DNA from: JBPYCR01 sp051846935
GTDB lineage: Bacteria > Bacillota > Bacilli > Bacillales > Amphibacillaceae
Direction: 5' to 3'
DNA: 64,000 nt
Assembly (NCBI RefSeq): GCF_051846935.1
Contig: NZ_JBPYCS010000011.1
Span: 1 to 64,000, forward strand
Shown here: positions 1 through 9,033 of the stretch, one piece after another
How the letters are laid out: each line of letters opens with the position of its first letter
How positions within the stretch are numbered: the first letter of the stretch is position 1
Notes under the pieces: generated by a model
The model's database searches: none
Told to the model about the DNA's origin: nothing
Seen by the model: only the letters and a program-made list of their open reading frames with translations
Made by a program: the position numbers and the translations under genes

Positions 1-2
1 CA

Positions 3-128
3 TATGTCTTTTACAACGAGCATAGAGAATTAATTGAAGCTTTACAAACAAAAGACATTGAAATAGTTGATAAAAGTGTAAGAAAACATATAGAGTATGT
101 AGAAGAACAATTAATTGCGGAACATTAA
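3..128 (+). CDS. GntR-family regulator, C-terminal tail (partial)
   Basis: An open frame enters from the left edge and stops at 126-128. It encodes 41 residues that begin YVFYNEHRELIEAL and end in VEEQLIAEH. The pattern EHRELIEALQTKDIE followed by a helix with paired His/Glu is typical of the last helices of FCD-type effector domains in GntR regulators. Only the tail is visible, so neither the DNA-binding domain nor the ligand can be judged. The dehydrogenase gene begins 68 bases downstream on the same strand, so this may be its local regulator. That link is inferred from position only. Confidence 0.55.
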   Translation, partial: YVFYNEHRELIEALQTKDIEIVDKSVRKHIEYVEEQLIAEH

Positions 129-196
129 AAAACAGAAAATCAAAATATGTTTAAATGCAATGAAGTATAGTCTAATATATTAGTAGAGGTGATAAA

Positions 197-1618
197 ATGA
201 ATAATTTAAATTATATTAATGGAGAATGGGTAGGAAAAGACTTAACGCAATTTCCCGTATACAATCCTGCAAATGGAGAGCTAGTTGCTGAAGTTCCAAA
301 AGGAGGAAGATCAGAAGCTTTGCAAGCAGTGGAAGCGGCTTCAGCTGCCTTTGAAGATTGGGCTAACGAGACTGCGTATGAGCGTGCAAGATGTTTACGG
401 AACTTTTTTAATTTAATGATTGAAAATGTGGATGAGCTAGCAGAAATTATGACAAAGGAAATGGGAAAGCCTTTCGCAGAAGCAAAGGGTGAGGTTCATT
501 ATGCTGCCAATTATTTAGAATGGTACGCAGAGCAAGGGAAGCGCATTTATGGTGAAACGATTCCTACGCATGATGCAAATAAACGATTACAAGTGTGGAA
601 GAAACCAGTAGGTGTAGTAGCTGCAATTACGCCGTGGAATTTTCCAGCTGCTATGCTAACGCGTAAAATGGGTCCAGCACTTGCTGCAGGTTGTACAGTT
701 GTTATTAAGCCATCAAGTGAAACACCATTAACAGCTATTAAACTTGTTGAGTTAGCAGAAAAAGCAGGTTTCCCTAAAGGTGTTATTAATATTGTTACAG
801 GGTCATCCCGAGAAATTGGAGATGTATTCCTAACAGATGATCGTGTAAGAAAGGTTACTTTCACTGGTTCTACTGAGGTTGGTAAAAAGCTTATGGAGCA
901 AGGTTCAAGTACGGTTAAAAAGCTATCTCTTGAATTAGGTGGTCATGCACCAATCATTATTTACAACGACGCGGATATTGATAAGGCTGTCAATGGAGCC
1001 ATTGCATCTAAATTTAGAAATGCAGGTCAAACGTGTGTATGCGGAAACCGAATTTATGTTCAATCTGCTATTTATGATCAGTTTGTCGAGGCTTTTGCAG
1101 CGCGCGTGAAGGAATTACAAGTCGGTAATGGTATGGAAGAAGGCACTGATATTGGCCCATTAATTAATGAAGCTGGTCTTGAAAAAGTAGATGAACATGT
1201 ACAGGACGCAGTTAAAAATGGCGGTGCTGTTGTTGTAGGGGGAGAGCGTATAGGAGAAAAGGGTAGCTTTTATGCACCAACAGTCGTAAAAGACGCAAAT
1301 CCGTCCATGCTTATTATGCGTGAAGAAACGTTTGGTCCGGTTGCTCCAGTTCAAAAATTTGAAACGGAAGAGGAAGTAATAAAATTAGCAAATGATACGC
1401 CTTATGGACTAGCTGCATATGTATTTACTGAAAGTGTATCCCGAGGAACAAGAACGATTGAAAAGTTAGATTTTGGAATCGTCGGTTGGAATGATGGAGC
1501 ACCTTCAGCAGTTCAAGCACCATTTGGAGGAATGAAAGAGAGCGGTCTTGGTAGAGAAGGAGGTCACCAAGGAATTGATGACTTCTTAGAGATGCAATAT
1601 GTTTCGATTGGACTTTAA
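197..1618 (+). CDS. gabD: NAD(P)-dependent succinate-semialdehyde dehydrogenase
   Basis: This is an aldehyde dehydrogenase superfamily protein of 473 residues, the usual length of GabD. It would oxidise succinate semialdehyde to succinate in the cytoplasm. The oxyanion and cofactor region ITPWNFPAAM, the general-base motif LELGGHAP (Glu246) and the nucleophile motif NAGQTCVC (Cys280, with a second Cys at 282 as in SSADH) are all present. The C-terminal FGGMKESGLGREGG motif is also typical. The ATG at 197 has an AGAGGTGAT ribosome site. It lies between a GntR-type tail and a malate/tartrate dehydrogenase, so it may serve a related C4 route. A related short-chain semialdehyde could also be the true substrate. 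Confidence 0.85.
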   Translation: MNNLNYINGEWVGKDLTQFPVYNPANGELVAEVPKGGRSEALQAVEAASAAFEDWANETAYERARCLRNFFNLMIENVDELAEIMTKEMGKPFAEAKGEVHYAANYLEWYAEQGKRIYGETIPTHDANKRLQVWKKPVGVVAAITPWNFPAAMLTRKMGPALAAGCTVVIKPSSETPLTAIKLVELAEKAGFPKGVINIVTGSSREIGDVFLTDDRVRKVTFTGSTEVGKKLMEQGSSTVKKLSLELGGHAPIIIYNDADIDKAVNGAIASKFRNAGQTCVCGNRIYVQSAIYDQFVEAFAARVKELQVGNGMEEGTDIGPLINEAGLEKVDEHVQDAVKNGGAVVVGGERIGEKGSFYAPTVVKDANPSMLIMREETFGPVAPVQKFETEEEVIKLANDTPYGLAAYVFTESVSRGTRTIEKLDFGIVGWNDGAPSAVQAPFGGMKESGLGREGGHQGIDDFLEMQYVSIGL

Positions 1619-1650
1619 AAAATGTCATTGTACTAAAATAAAAACGGAGT

Positions 1651-1850
1651 TTCGGATTAGTGTGTGGAAAATGAGGAAAGATTTTCGACAACAGTGAATG
1701 GAGGATGCGAGACTCCAGCGAGGGAAAAGAGAACGGTGAGATTCGACATAGCGTAGCACGAGAGAACTCACCACTCTCCCACGCTAAGCGAGTATTTTCC
1801 ATGAGCGGAAATGTTAGAGAGTTTTTCCTTATTCAATATTTTCCGAATAC
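1651..1850 (+). repeat. Dispersed repeat family E, copy 1
   Basis: This 200-bp non-coding block starts with the string TTAGTGTGTGGAAAAT and ends near ATTTTCCG, so its ends are weakly inverted around GGAAAAT. A related copy lies at 32737-32937, with the same start, a similar order of internal blocks (GATGC.AGA, GTGAGATTC, AGCGAGTAT) and the same end. A 60-codon frame crosses it, but it has no ribosome site and is not conserved in the second copy, so I do not call a gene. It fills most of the gap between gabD and dmlA. Confidence 0.6.
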
Positions 1851-1949
1851 CAATAAAAATAAAACAAAGGAGCGAATTGTTCTTTAAAATATTGCTCCTT
1901 TTGTTGTTATCTTAACAATACATACTATACATAATTAATGGAGGAAAAG

Positions 1950-3041
1950 ATGAAAAATTATAAAATTGCACTTATTCCAGGAGACGGTATTGGGCCGGAA
2001 GTTGTAGCAGAAGGTGTTAAAGTATTACAGGCTATTGAACGTATGGATGATGAAGTGTCATTTACATTTCAAGATTTTCCTTGGGGCTGTGAATATTACT
2101 TAGAACATGGAAAAATGATGGATGAAGATGGGATAGAAAAGCTAAAAGCATTCGATGCCATTTATTTAGGAGCAGTAGGCTATCCTGGAGTCCCTGATCA
2201 TATATCGCTTTGGGATTTATTATTAAAAATTAGAAAAGAATTTGATTTATATGTAAATTTACGCCCAATAACGTTATTAAACGATAGCTTAACACCTTTA
2301 AAAAATAAGACGAAAAAGGATATTGACTTTTTAGTTATCCGTGAAAATAGTGAAGGGGAATACGCTGGTGCAGGTGATTGGTTATTTAAAGGAAAACCAG
2401 AAGAAGTCGTTTTACAGACGGGAGTCTTTTCGCGTAAAGGAACAGAGCGTATTATTCGCTATGCATATGAAGAAGCTAGAAAACAGAAAAAAACATTAAC
2501 GAGTATTAGTAAAGGCAATGCATTAAATTATTCGATGGTATTTTGGGATGAAGTATTTGAAGAAGTCGGTAAGGAATATCCGGATGTAGAGACATATTCC
2601 TATTTGGTTGATGCAGCGAGCTTATATTTTGTATCGGATCCGGAGCGATTTGAAATTGTTGTTACATCCAATTTATTTGGAGATATTTTGACGGATATCG
2701 GTGCTGCAATTACAGGTGGAATGGGACTCGCAACAGGAGCAAATGTCAATCCTGAAAAGGAATTCCCTTCAATGTTTGAGCCTGTACATGGATCGGCACC
2801 TGATATTTCTGGTAAAGAAATCTCCAATCCATTAGCTGCAATTTGGTCCGTTAGTCAAATGATGGACTTTTTTGAAGAAAAGCAATGGGGAGCAGCAATC
2901 CTGGATGCGATAAAACAAATATTAGAGGAAACAGAGCAGCTTACACCTGATCTAGGAGGAGAAGCATCTACACCGGAATTAGGAGACCGATTTGTCGAAA
3001 TTTTAACGGACATTGCTAAAACAAAAGGGATTACGAAATAA
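1950..3041 (+). CDS. dmlA: D-malate/tartrate dehydrogenase (decarboxylating)
   Basis: This is a beta-decarboxylating dehydrogenase of the isocitrate/isopropylmalate family. Its closest pattern is the tartrate/D-malate branch (YcsA/DmlA): N-terminal IALIPGDGIGPEV, then SLWDLLLKIRKEFDLYVNLRP, IRENSEGEYAG, and the Mg-binding SNLFGDILTD. It would oxidise D-malate to pyruvate and CO2 with NAD. I place the start at the ATG at 1950, because the upstream ATG at 1938 overlaps the ribosome site GGAGGA, which is correctly spaced only for 1950. The product is 363 residues, normal for the family. Substrate choice within the family cannot be settled by eye. Confidence 0.82.
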   Translation: MKNYKIALIPGDGIGPEVVAEGVKVLQAIERMDDEVSFTFQDFPWGCEYYLEHGKMMDEDGIEKLKAFDAIYLGAVGYPGVPDHISLWDLLLKIRKEFDLYVNLRPITLLNDSLTPLKNKTKKDIDFLVIRENSEGEYAGAGDWLFKGKPEEVVLQTGVFSRKGTERIIRYAYEEARKQKKTLTSISKGNALNYSMVFWDEVFEEVGKEYPDVETYSYLVDAASLYFVSDPERFEIVVTSNLFGDILTDIGAAITGGMGLATGANVNPEKEFPSMFEPVHGSAPDISGKEISNPLAAIWSVSQMMDFFEEKQWGAAILDAIKQILEETEQLTPDLGGEASTPELGDRFVEILTDIAKTKGITK

Positions 3042-3199
3042 TATTTAATCGATTCAAATGAATTCAACCGAAATTAATTGAACGAGATACCAGTCAATAA
3101 AAAGTAATTTAAACCTTTTCAAATTATTTACTTACGTTTATGATCAAAAGAAGTCGATTCTTCTCCATTTTAAGATGGATGAACGCGATTTCTTTTTTT

Positions 3200-3545
3200 C
3201 GGTTCTTTGTCAAAAGACGTTGGTGATGTATTTTATGTCGAGGAATACCTAATAATGAAGTAGAACAAAAACATGAAAGCTTGCGCTGACTTGCACTACG
3301 GCCTCCACTTCTGTAACCCCTCTATCCGAGTCGCTACAGTGAGCTTCGGACTTGTGCTATTTCCGCAGATGTGTCGACTTTTCGTTCCAGTCAGCTTAAA
3401 GAGGGCTAATATAGTTTTCGACGACTTTTATTCTAAAGGGAGATTCATTTTCTATTAGAAAATAAAAATGACGTTCGTGAATTTCCTTCACATTTCCCTA
3501 CCAAAAAGTAATGTGATTTTTCTTCACCAACGTCGTATATTGTAC
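3200..3545 (-). repeat. Dispersed repeat family B, copy 1 (internally deleted)
   Basis: This is a non-coding repeat inverted relative to the copies at 9567-10117 and 28495-28982. Its ends carry the inverted 11-mer GACGTTGGTGA. One end forms an imperfect hairpin, ACGTTCGTGAA...TTCACCAACGT, enclosing CCCTACCAAAAAG. Compared with copy 2 it lacks roughly 200 internal bases. The shared parts include CGAGTCGCTACAGTGA and the flanking AGCTT block near ATGAAAGC. No gene is supported in the 3042-3680 gap. Confidence 0.7.
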
Positions 3546-3680
3546 AACCTATTTTTACATCTACTGAAAGGCAATATACTATCAGAAAAGCCGCTTTATA
3601 TGATTTAAGTTAATTCACGTGATATAATGCATTCGTATAGTAGAAAAAATTGGTACGTATATTTAAAGGAGGATACCATT

Positions 3681-4055
3681 TTGGCACATTTGCATATTAC
3701 GGCATGGGTGTTAGCAGTTATACTCGTATTTATCGTTTCAGCTTTTTATGGACAAGAAAAGACGAAGCAAGGAAAAATTTTACACATGATTTTGCGTCTT
3801 GATTATTTATTAATCCTTTACTCAGGCGGTAGCTTACTTGGAACCTATATTGCTAACGGCGTCAGCGGGGGAATGCTTGGCGAAGTTATTGTTAAAGTAA
3901 TTGCTGGACTGTGGGCTATCGTTGCAATGGAAATGATCGGTGTTAAAACGAAGAAAAGTAAGCCTGTAAAAAGCTGGTGGATTCAATTTGCGATTGCTGC
4001 GATCATTGCTATTGGATTAGGGTTCGGTCGGTTACCATTAGGGATACTCCCTTAA
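3681..4055 (+). CDS. yisL: YisL/UPF0344 (DUF1516) small membrane protein
   Basis: This is a 124-residue membrane protein with four hydrophobic helices. It carries the family-like opening LAHLHITAWVLAVILVF, the central LHMILRLDYLLILYSGG and the ending GRLPLGILP. I take the TTG at 3681 as the start, because AAAGGAGG ends eight bases before it. A longer frame from 3627 has no ribosome site. Function is unknown in this family. A strong hairpin terminator follows, so it is probably transcribed alone. In B. subtilis yisL lies in the same chromosomal neighbourhood. Confidence 0.85.
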   Translation: MAHLHITAWVLAVILVFIVSAFYGQEKTKQGKILHMILRLDYLLILYSGGSLLGTYIANGVSGGMLGEVIVKVIAGLWAIVAMEMIGVKTKKSKPVKSWWIQFAIAAIIAIGLGFGRLPLGILP

Positions 4056-4070
4056 TTCTGTTTGATAACC

Positions 4071-4124
4071 AAAGCCATCCGACGAAAGCACGCTCGTATA
4101 GAGGTGCTCGTACGGATGGCTTTT
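4071..4124 (+). terminator. Rho-independent terminator after yisL
   Basis: The arms AAAGCCATCCG...AGCAC and GTGCTCGTACGGATGGCTTT form a nearly perfect 19-bp stem ending in TTTT. Confidence 0.8.
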
Positions 4125-4243
4125 CTATGTATGAGTATCCGACTAAATTATGAAGGATTTCCAACAAAATGAGTTTCGCTGTTGCCAATAGCTTAAGAAC
4201 TGTATAATAGAAGAGACATAAAAGATGTTTTGGAGGAAATCGT

Positions 4244-5749
4244 ATGAAAAAAATATTGCTTATTACGGCAGCGCTCGTTATTTTGCTCACTCCGTTAAAT
4301 AAAGTAGCAAATGCAGAATCTCACCCCCAAGAAGGGCTGCAAGAGCAAATAATATACCAAATTTTAATTGACCGTTTTAATAATGGGAGTCGTACACTAT
4401 CAGCTGAAGACGACGTTGATAATCCATATGCTTATCAAGGTGGAGATTTAAAAGGTATTACGATGAAACTAGATGATATTAAAAAGCTAGGCTTCACGAC
4501 CATTTCACTTTCACCGATAATGAAAAATGCTCCAAACGGTTATCACGGGTATTGGGTTGAAGACTTTTTTGCACTAGAAGAGCAATTCGGTACGATGGAG
4601 GATTTACAGCAGCTAATTGAGGAAGCGCATAAACGAGGAATTAAAGTAGTTGTAGAACTTGTATTAAATTATGCAGCACAAAGCCATCCATTAGTTTCAG
4701 ATGCCTCAAAAAAAGACTGGATTAAAGAAGTGGAGATAGAACAGACACCTGCTACAGGTTGGCTAGAAAGTAGTGTCCAATTAAATCAGGAAAACCCTGA
4801 AGTAGTCTCCTATCTCCTTGAGGTAGCCGATTACTGGATGCAGGAAACAAAAATAGACGGTTTTAAGTTGCATGCAGCCGATCAAGCAACACCGGCATTT
4901 TTAGAAGCTCTTACTGCGCACATTAAAAAGCAAAATCCTGAATTTTATTTACTTGCAGGTGTATTAGAGGAATCATCAGATATAACTTCTCTACGGGAGA
5001 ATAAGCAAATTGATGCGGTAGAGAATTATTACGTCTTTAATACACTTAACGACATATTAATTCAAGCAGATGAGCCAATCGCCGATATCTATAATAGTTG
5101 GGAAAAAGAGCGAAGCGAAAAGGACCTTTTGTTTGTGGATACGTGGAACACGGCGCGGTTTTCCAATAACTTTGCAGAAACTGGGCGCAATGCTTTAACG
5201 ACATGGAAACTCGCTTTAACTTATTTATATACTGCACAAGGGATTCCAGTTCTATTACAAGGGTCTGAATTGCCGATGTATGGTCCAAGCTTTCTTGAGA
5301 GCCAGCAAATGGTGCAATTTCAAAATAGTGATCCAGATTTAGCCGAATTTCATGAGCGTATCTCAGCAATCCGCAAGCAATTTCCTGCATTATCTTACGG
5401 AGAATATTCTCAAATTGCCACGAATGAAGGGATGAGTGTTTTTAAACGCTCGTATCAAGGCGAAGAAATATATATCGCTTTAAACAACGACAGTGAATCT
5501 CGGACGGCATCAATAACAGGTATCGATGCCGATAAGCAATTAAGAGGATTACTTGGCGATAATCTCGTTCGTGATAATGGAGAAGGTGAATTTAAAATAG
5601 GCCTTCCACGAGAAACGGCAGAAGTATTTATGGTTGAACCAAATGAAGGCTTTAATTGGGGTCTGATCATCTTTGTTTTCGGCGTATTTGTACTGTTTAT
5701 AATTGCTGTTGTTCTTTTAAGTAAAAAAGATAAACAGCGTCAAAAATAA
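4244..5749 (+). CDS. Exported, membrane-anchored GH13 alpha-amylase-like protein lacking catalytic acids
   Basis: The 501-residue product has a signal peptide (MKKILLITAALVILLTP...ANA), a GH13 (alpha/beta)8 barrel, a C-terminal beta domain and a C-terminal membrane helix (about 471-492) with a basic tail. The fold markers are clear: IIYQILIDRFNNG, YQGGDLKGI, YHGYWVEDFF and VQLNQENPEV. The catalytic positions are not conserved. The nucleophile motif GFRxD reads GFKLH (His210), the acid/base motif GEV reads AGV (Gly239), and FxDNHD reads FVDTWN (Trp301, Asn302). It is therefore probably a non-hydrolytic glucan-binding or scaffold protein on the outer face of the membrane. It has a good ribosome site (GGAGG) and sits alone between terminators. 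Confidence 0.85.
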   Translation: MKKILLITAALVILLTPLNKVANAESHPQEGLQEQIIYQILIDRFNNGSRTLSAEDDVDNPYAYQGGDLKGITMKLDDIKKLGFTTISLSPIMKNAPNGYHGYWVEDFFALEEQFGTMEDLQQLIEEAHKRGIKVVVELVLNYAAQSHPLVSDASKKDWIKEVEIEQTPATGWLESSVQLNQENPEVVSYLLEVADYWMQETKIDGFKLHAADQATPAFLEALTAHIKKQNPEFYLLAGVLEESSDITSLRENKQIDAVENYYVFNTLNDILIQADEPIADIYNSWEKERSEKDLLFVDTWNTARFSNNFAETGRNALTTWKLALTYLYTAQGIPVLLQGSELPMYGPSFLESQQMVQFQNSDPDLAEFHERISAIRKQFPALSYGEYSQIATNEGMSVFKRSYQGEEIYIALNNDSESRTASITGIDADKQLRGLLGDNLVRDNGEGEFKIGLPRETAEVFMVEPNEGFNWGLIIFVFGVFVLFIIAVVLLSKKDKQRQK

Positions 5750-5851
5750 AGATCGTTCGTTTATATATTAAATTAGTTTAATTCGAACCGATGTATTTGT
5801 GTTCGCAACAAATAGAGCGCTTTTCTGTTGTATTTACTTTAAATGAAATTT

Positions 5852-5898
5852 AAAAGCTATCCTACAATTAAAACAAATAAATTTAGGATAGCTTTTTT
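5852..5898 (+). terminator. Rho-independent terminator after the GH13-like gene
   Basis: The perfect 13-bp stem AAAAGCTATCCTA / TAGGATAGCTTTT is followed by TT. It lies between the convergent GH13-like and DegV genes. Confidence 0.8.
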
Positions 5899-6021
5899 GT
5901 ATGACACGTATGCTTTATCGTATAGGTTGGGCAACAAACAAATTGCTTACACGAACGGACTGCTGTGCATATATACTACGTAAAAACTGCAATCACGGTA
6001 AGCATTCTAACATGCATTCGT

Positions 6022-6882
6022 CTATTTATATGAATTATTCAAAAAGAAAAGTGCTAATGTACCAGGACCAGAGTGGGCGCCGATAACGGAACCGACCATT
6101 TCCACAATAATCTCCCTAGGAGCAAATCTTTCTTTAATCATATCGGCTAGCTCGTTTGCTCTTTTAAGGTCATCTCCGTGACTAATCCCAATTGTTTGAT
6201 TTTCAAAATCAACTCCGCGCGCTTCCATTAAATCAAGCATGCGATTTAATACCTTTTTAGAGCCTCTAATTTTCTCAAGTGGGACAAGCTTGCCATCCTC
6301 TACATGAAGTAATGGTTTGATTTTCAATAATGTACCGACAAATGCAGCAGTTTTACTAACTCGCCCACCACGATATAAATATTCTAAGTCATCAACGGTA
6401 AAAATATGCTCCATATGGTTTGCGTGATACGTGGCCATTTCGATAATATCTTTAACCGATGCGCCTTCCTGAGCCATCTTAGCCGCCCGAAGCACCACGA
6501 GTCCGTATCCAATGGACGCACACTTCGTATCGATAATATGTATTGGTGCATTCGGATGTGTTTCTTTAATTTCTTGTTCAATCATTTTAGCGGTTTGGTA
6601 TGTTCCTGAAAGCTCGGATGAGAAAGCTAAATAAATTAAAGGTTTATTCGCTTCAGCATATGGCATAAACATGGAGCGAAACGCACCCATTGAAACTTGA
6701 GAAGTTTTTGTACTATTACCTTCACGCATTGCATCGTAAACCGTTTTTGGTGTAATTTCAATACCGTCTTTATAATCTTTTTCTTGTAAATGTACAGTTA
6801 ATGGTATCATTTTAATGTCTAACGCATTATAATAGGTTTCGGTTAAATCACAGGCTGAATCAGCTAAAATGGTTACTTTCAT
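6022..6882 (-). CDS. DegV family fatty-acid-binding protein
   Basis: This is a 286-residue DegV/Fak-B-like protein. Members bind a fatty acid in the cytoplasm, and some present it to a fatty acid kinase. Characteristic segments are ILADSACDLT near the N-terminus, KTSQVSMGAF, YLAFSSELSGTYQTA, DDLEYLYRGGRVSK and the C-terminal GSVIGAHSGPGT. I start at 6882, where GAAGGTGA precedes ATG with proper spacing. The frame extends 22 codons further upstream without a ribosome site. B. subtilis yitS lies in the same place next to yitT and is also DegV-like. The ligand cannot be deduced. Confidence 0.88.
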   Translation of the reverse strand: MKVTILADSACDLTETYYNALDIKMIPLTVHLQEKDYKDGIEITPKTVYDAMREGNSTKTSQVSMGAFRSMFMPYAEANKPLIYLAFSSELSGTYQTAKMIEQEIKETHPNAPIHIIDTKCASIGYGLVVLRAAKMAQEGASVKDIIEMATYHANHMEHIFTVDDLEYLYRGGRVSKTAAFVGTLLKIKPLLHVEDGKLVPLEKIRGSKKVLNRMLDLMEARGVDFENQTIGISHGDDLKRANELADMIKERFAPREIIVEMVGSVIGAHSGPGTLALFFLNNSYK

Positions 6883-7009
6883 TTTATTCACCTTCATCTT
6901 ATAATTTATATTGAATATTTGTAATACTTTTAGTTTAAAGCTATTCACCTAGTTAGTCAAAATTAATTGCAGCTTGTAAAGGAAAGTTTATATAAAGGGG
7001 TGGTCAATA

Positions 7010-7855
7010 ATGTTTTTAATGGAAACAAAACGAATTGTAGTCGTTATACTTGGCGGCATATTAAATGCGATAGCACTTAACTTTTTCTTAATTAAAGCAA
7101 ATGTATATGCAGGCGGCTTTACTGGTGTTGCGCAGCTTGTATCTAGTGTTTTTCAAGATTTTTTAGGTATTGGCATCGGTACAGGTATCCTTTTACTCAT
7201 ACTGAACATTCCTGTTGCCTTACTCGGTTGGTTTAAGGTTGGAAAGGGATTTACAATTTATAGCATTATTTCTGTTGTCGTAACGACTGTATTTCTTGAA
7301 GTACTTCCAGTAATTACCGTTTCGGACGATATTATTTTGAATGCAGTAGCTGGTGGGGTAATTGCGGGTATTGGTGTAGGCTTCACATTAAAATGGGGGG
7401 CATCAACGGGTGGCATGGATATTATTGCCATGATTTTATCTCGAATGCAAGATAAGCCGATCGGTGTTTATTTTTTAACGTTAAATGGGGTCATTATTGC
7501 GTTTGCGGGTATTTTATATGAGCCGGAAAACGCGCTTTATACAATGCTTACCTTATATATAACGACACGAGTTATTGATGCCATTCATACGCGTCATGAA
7601 AAGGTAACAGCAATGATTATTACTAGAAAAGCAGATGAGCTTCAGGCAGCGATTCATAAAAAAATGGTACGGGGCATTACAATTGTCCCAGCAAAAGGTG
7701 CTTATTCTAAAGAGGATAAAAATATGATGTTTTTAGTTATTACGCGTTATGAATTGTATGATTTAGAGCAAATAATTAATGAAACGGATCCAGAAGCTTT
7801 TACAAATGTAGTACAAACAACTGGAATTTTTGGGTTTTTTCGACGCGATCATTAA
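7010..7855 (+). CDS. yitT: YitT family membrane protein (DUF161-DUF2179)
   Basis: The 281-residue protein has five to six membrane helices, opening with ILGGILNAIALNFFLIKANVYAGG and containing the family signature ASTGGMDIIA. A cytoplasmic C-terminal DUF2179 domain follows (about 195-281, ending TNVVQTTGIFGFFRRDH). The ribosome site AGGGGTGG precedes the ATG. It is divergent from the DegV gene with a short shared promoter region, and the order DegV-YitT matches B. subtilis yitS-yitT. The biochemical function of this family is not established. Confidence 0.9.
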   Translation: MFLMETKRIVVVILGGILNAIALNFFLIKANVYAGGFTGVAQLVSSVFQDFLGIGIGTGILLLILNIPVALLGWFKVGKGFTIYSIISVVVTTVFLEVLPVITVSDDIILNAVAGGVIAGIGVGFTLKWGASTGGMDIIAMILSRMQDKPIGVYFLTLNGVIIAFAGILYEPENALYTMLTLYITTRVIDAIHTRHEKVTAMIITRKADELQAAIHKKMVRGITIVPAKGAYSKEDKNMMFLVITRYELYDLEQIINETDPEAFTNVVQTTGIFGFFRRDH

Positions 7856-7885
7856 ATTACTTTATCGATTATGGGGGTGTGAGCG

Positions 7886-8492
7886 ATGCTTTCGATAAAC
7901 AATATTTTTTGTGTAGGCAGAAACTACGCTTTACATGCAAAAGAGTTAGGAAACAAGGTACCTTTAACACCATTACTGTTTACAAAGCCGACACATGCAC
8001 TTGTTAAGGCAAATGGTCAAAAAGTTGTACTACCTTCGAAAGCAGGAGATATTCATCACGAGATAGAATTTGTTATTCATATTGGTTTTTCAAATCGAAA
8101 AAGTAATCGATTATTTTACGTTAGGAATTGACTTTACGCTACGTGATGTCCAAAGTACATTAAAACAAGAAGGAAAGCCGTGGCTGCTTGCAAAAGGATT
8201 TCCTAACTCGGCTCTTATCGGTGAATTTTTGCCAGTGGTATCGATTGATGAATTACAAGAAACTGAATTTTCTTTGGTGAAAAATGGTTCTGTTGTACAA
8301 ACAGGCAAGCTAACACAAATGCTATTTAATTTATCAACGATTATAACGTATACGAAGCAACATTTTGGGCTTGGAGCTGGTGACATAATTTATACGGGTA
8401 CGCCAGCTGGCGTTGATAAAGTTCAAAATGGGGACTACTTACAATTGTTTTGGGGGAAGAGGCTCGTCGGCGCTTGCTACATTACGATTTAA
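7886..8492 (+). pseudogene. Fumarylacetoacetate hydrolase (FAH) family protein, frameshifted
   Basis: Two overlapping frames make one FAH-family protein of about 200 residues. The first (from ATG 7886, with GGGGGTGTGAG as ribosome site) gives NIFCVGRNYALHAKELGNK and continues to EIEFVIHIG. The second gives VIDYFTLGIDFTLRDVQ and continues through KPWLLAKGFPNSA to GAGDIIYTGTPAGV. The break lies at about 8085-8105. Residues that normally join HIG to the VIDYFTLG segment are missing, so a small deletion with frameshift is more likely than a single-base error. As written the first frame stops at 8129 and removes the metal-binding core. The intact enzyme would act on acylpyruvate or oxaloacetate-type substrates. 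Confidence 0.8.
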
Positions 8493-8586
8493 TTAGGAAT
8501 TCGTATTTAAAAAAGCTTGATTGAGAGGGCAGTAAAAATTTTCACTTAGTAGCTAAAGTACACATTACTAAAAAGTGTAAATAACG

Positions 8587-8639
8587 AAGAAGCCAGGTAG
8601 CTGTCATGTGCAAAAGACAACGATCCTGACTTCTTTTTT
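8587..8639. terminator. Terminator-like hairpin between convergent genes
   Basis: The 11-bp stem AAGAAGCCAGG / CCTGACTTCTT has one G-T pair and is followed by TTTTT. It lies between the FAH remnant and the Nfu-N gene and may act in both directions. Confidence 0.65.
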
Positions 8640-8686
8640 ACTATTAGTGATTATTTTAGCCTCTTTTAGAGGGACGTATAGATACG

Positions 8687-8950
8687 TTAATAGCCACGCT
8701 TTTCCATGACAGCAATGACTTTTTCTGTCAAACCTTCCCATTCTGCATCAAACTGTTTATTTACGGTAATGAAGTTTTGATAACCAAATACGTTATCAAC
8801 GCCTTCCAGCTGCATGAGTTCATTCATGATTTCATGCTCACTTGTATCTCCAGGCATAACTGAGATACTGTTTGTACCTTCAAATATTAGTTTGTCGCTC
8901 GTGAACTTAATGGCATTTGGGTTTGGTGTGTTTTCTGCTCGTACTCCCAT
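8687..8950 (-). CDS. Nfu/NifU N-terminal (Nfu_N) domain protein
   Basis: The 87-residue protein consists only of the Nfu_N domain. Signs are the N-terminal ENTPNPNAIKF, FEGTNSISV and the segment LEGVDNVFGYQNFITVNK. This domain accompanies Fe-S scaffold domains in larger Nfu proteins, but the cysteine-bearing scaffold part is absent here. A ribosome site AAGGAGG lies nine bases before the ATG. Stand-alone Nfu_N proteins are common in Bacillaceae. A role in Fe-S cluster handling is inferred from the domain alone. Confidence 0.8.
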   Translation of the reverse strand: MGVRAENTPNPNAIKFTSDKLIFEGTNSISVMPGDTSEHEIMNELMQLEGVDNVFGYQNFITVNKQFDAEWEGLTEKVIAVMEKRGY

Positions 8951-9033
8951 AATTCAGCATCCTCCTTCATTCAAACTGTCTACTTTTATCATACCATATT
9001 GTAAATGGTTTTACATTTGAGAACAAGAGCATG

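Noticed and set aside
1705..1887. 60-codon frame between gabD and dmlA
   Set aside because: It runs through family E repeat DNA, has no ribosome site and is not open in the second copy.
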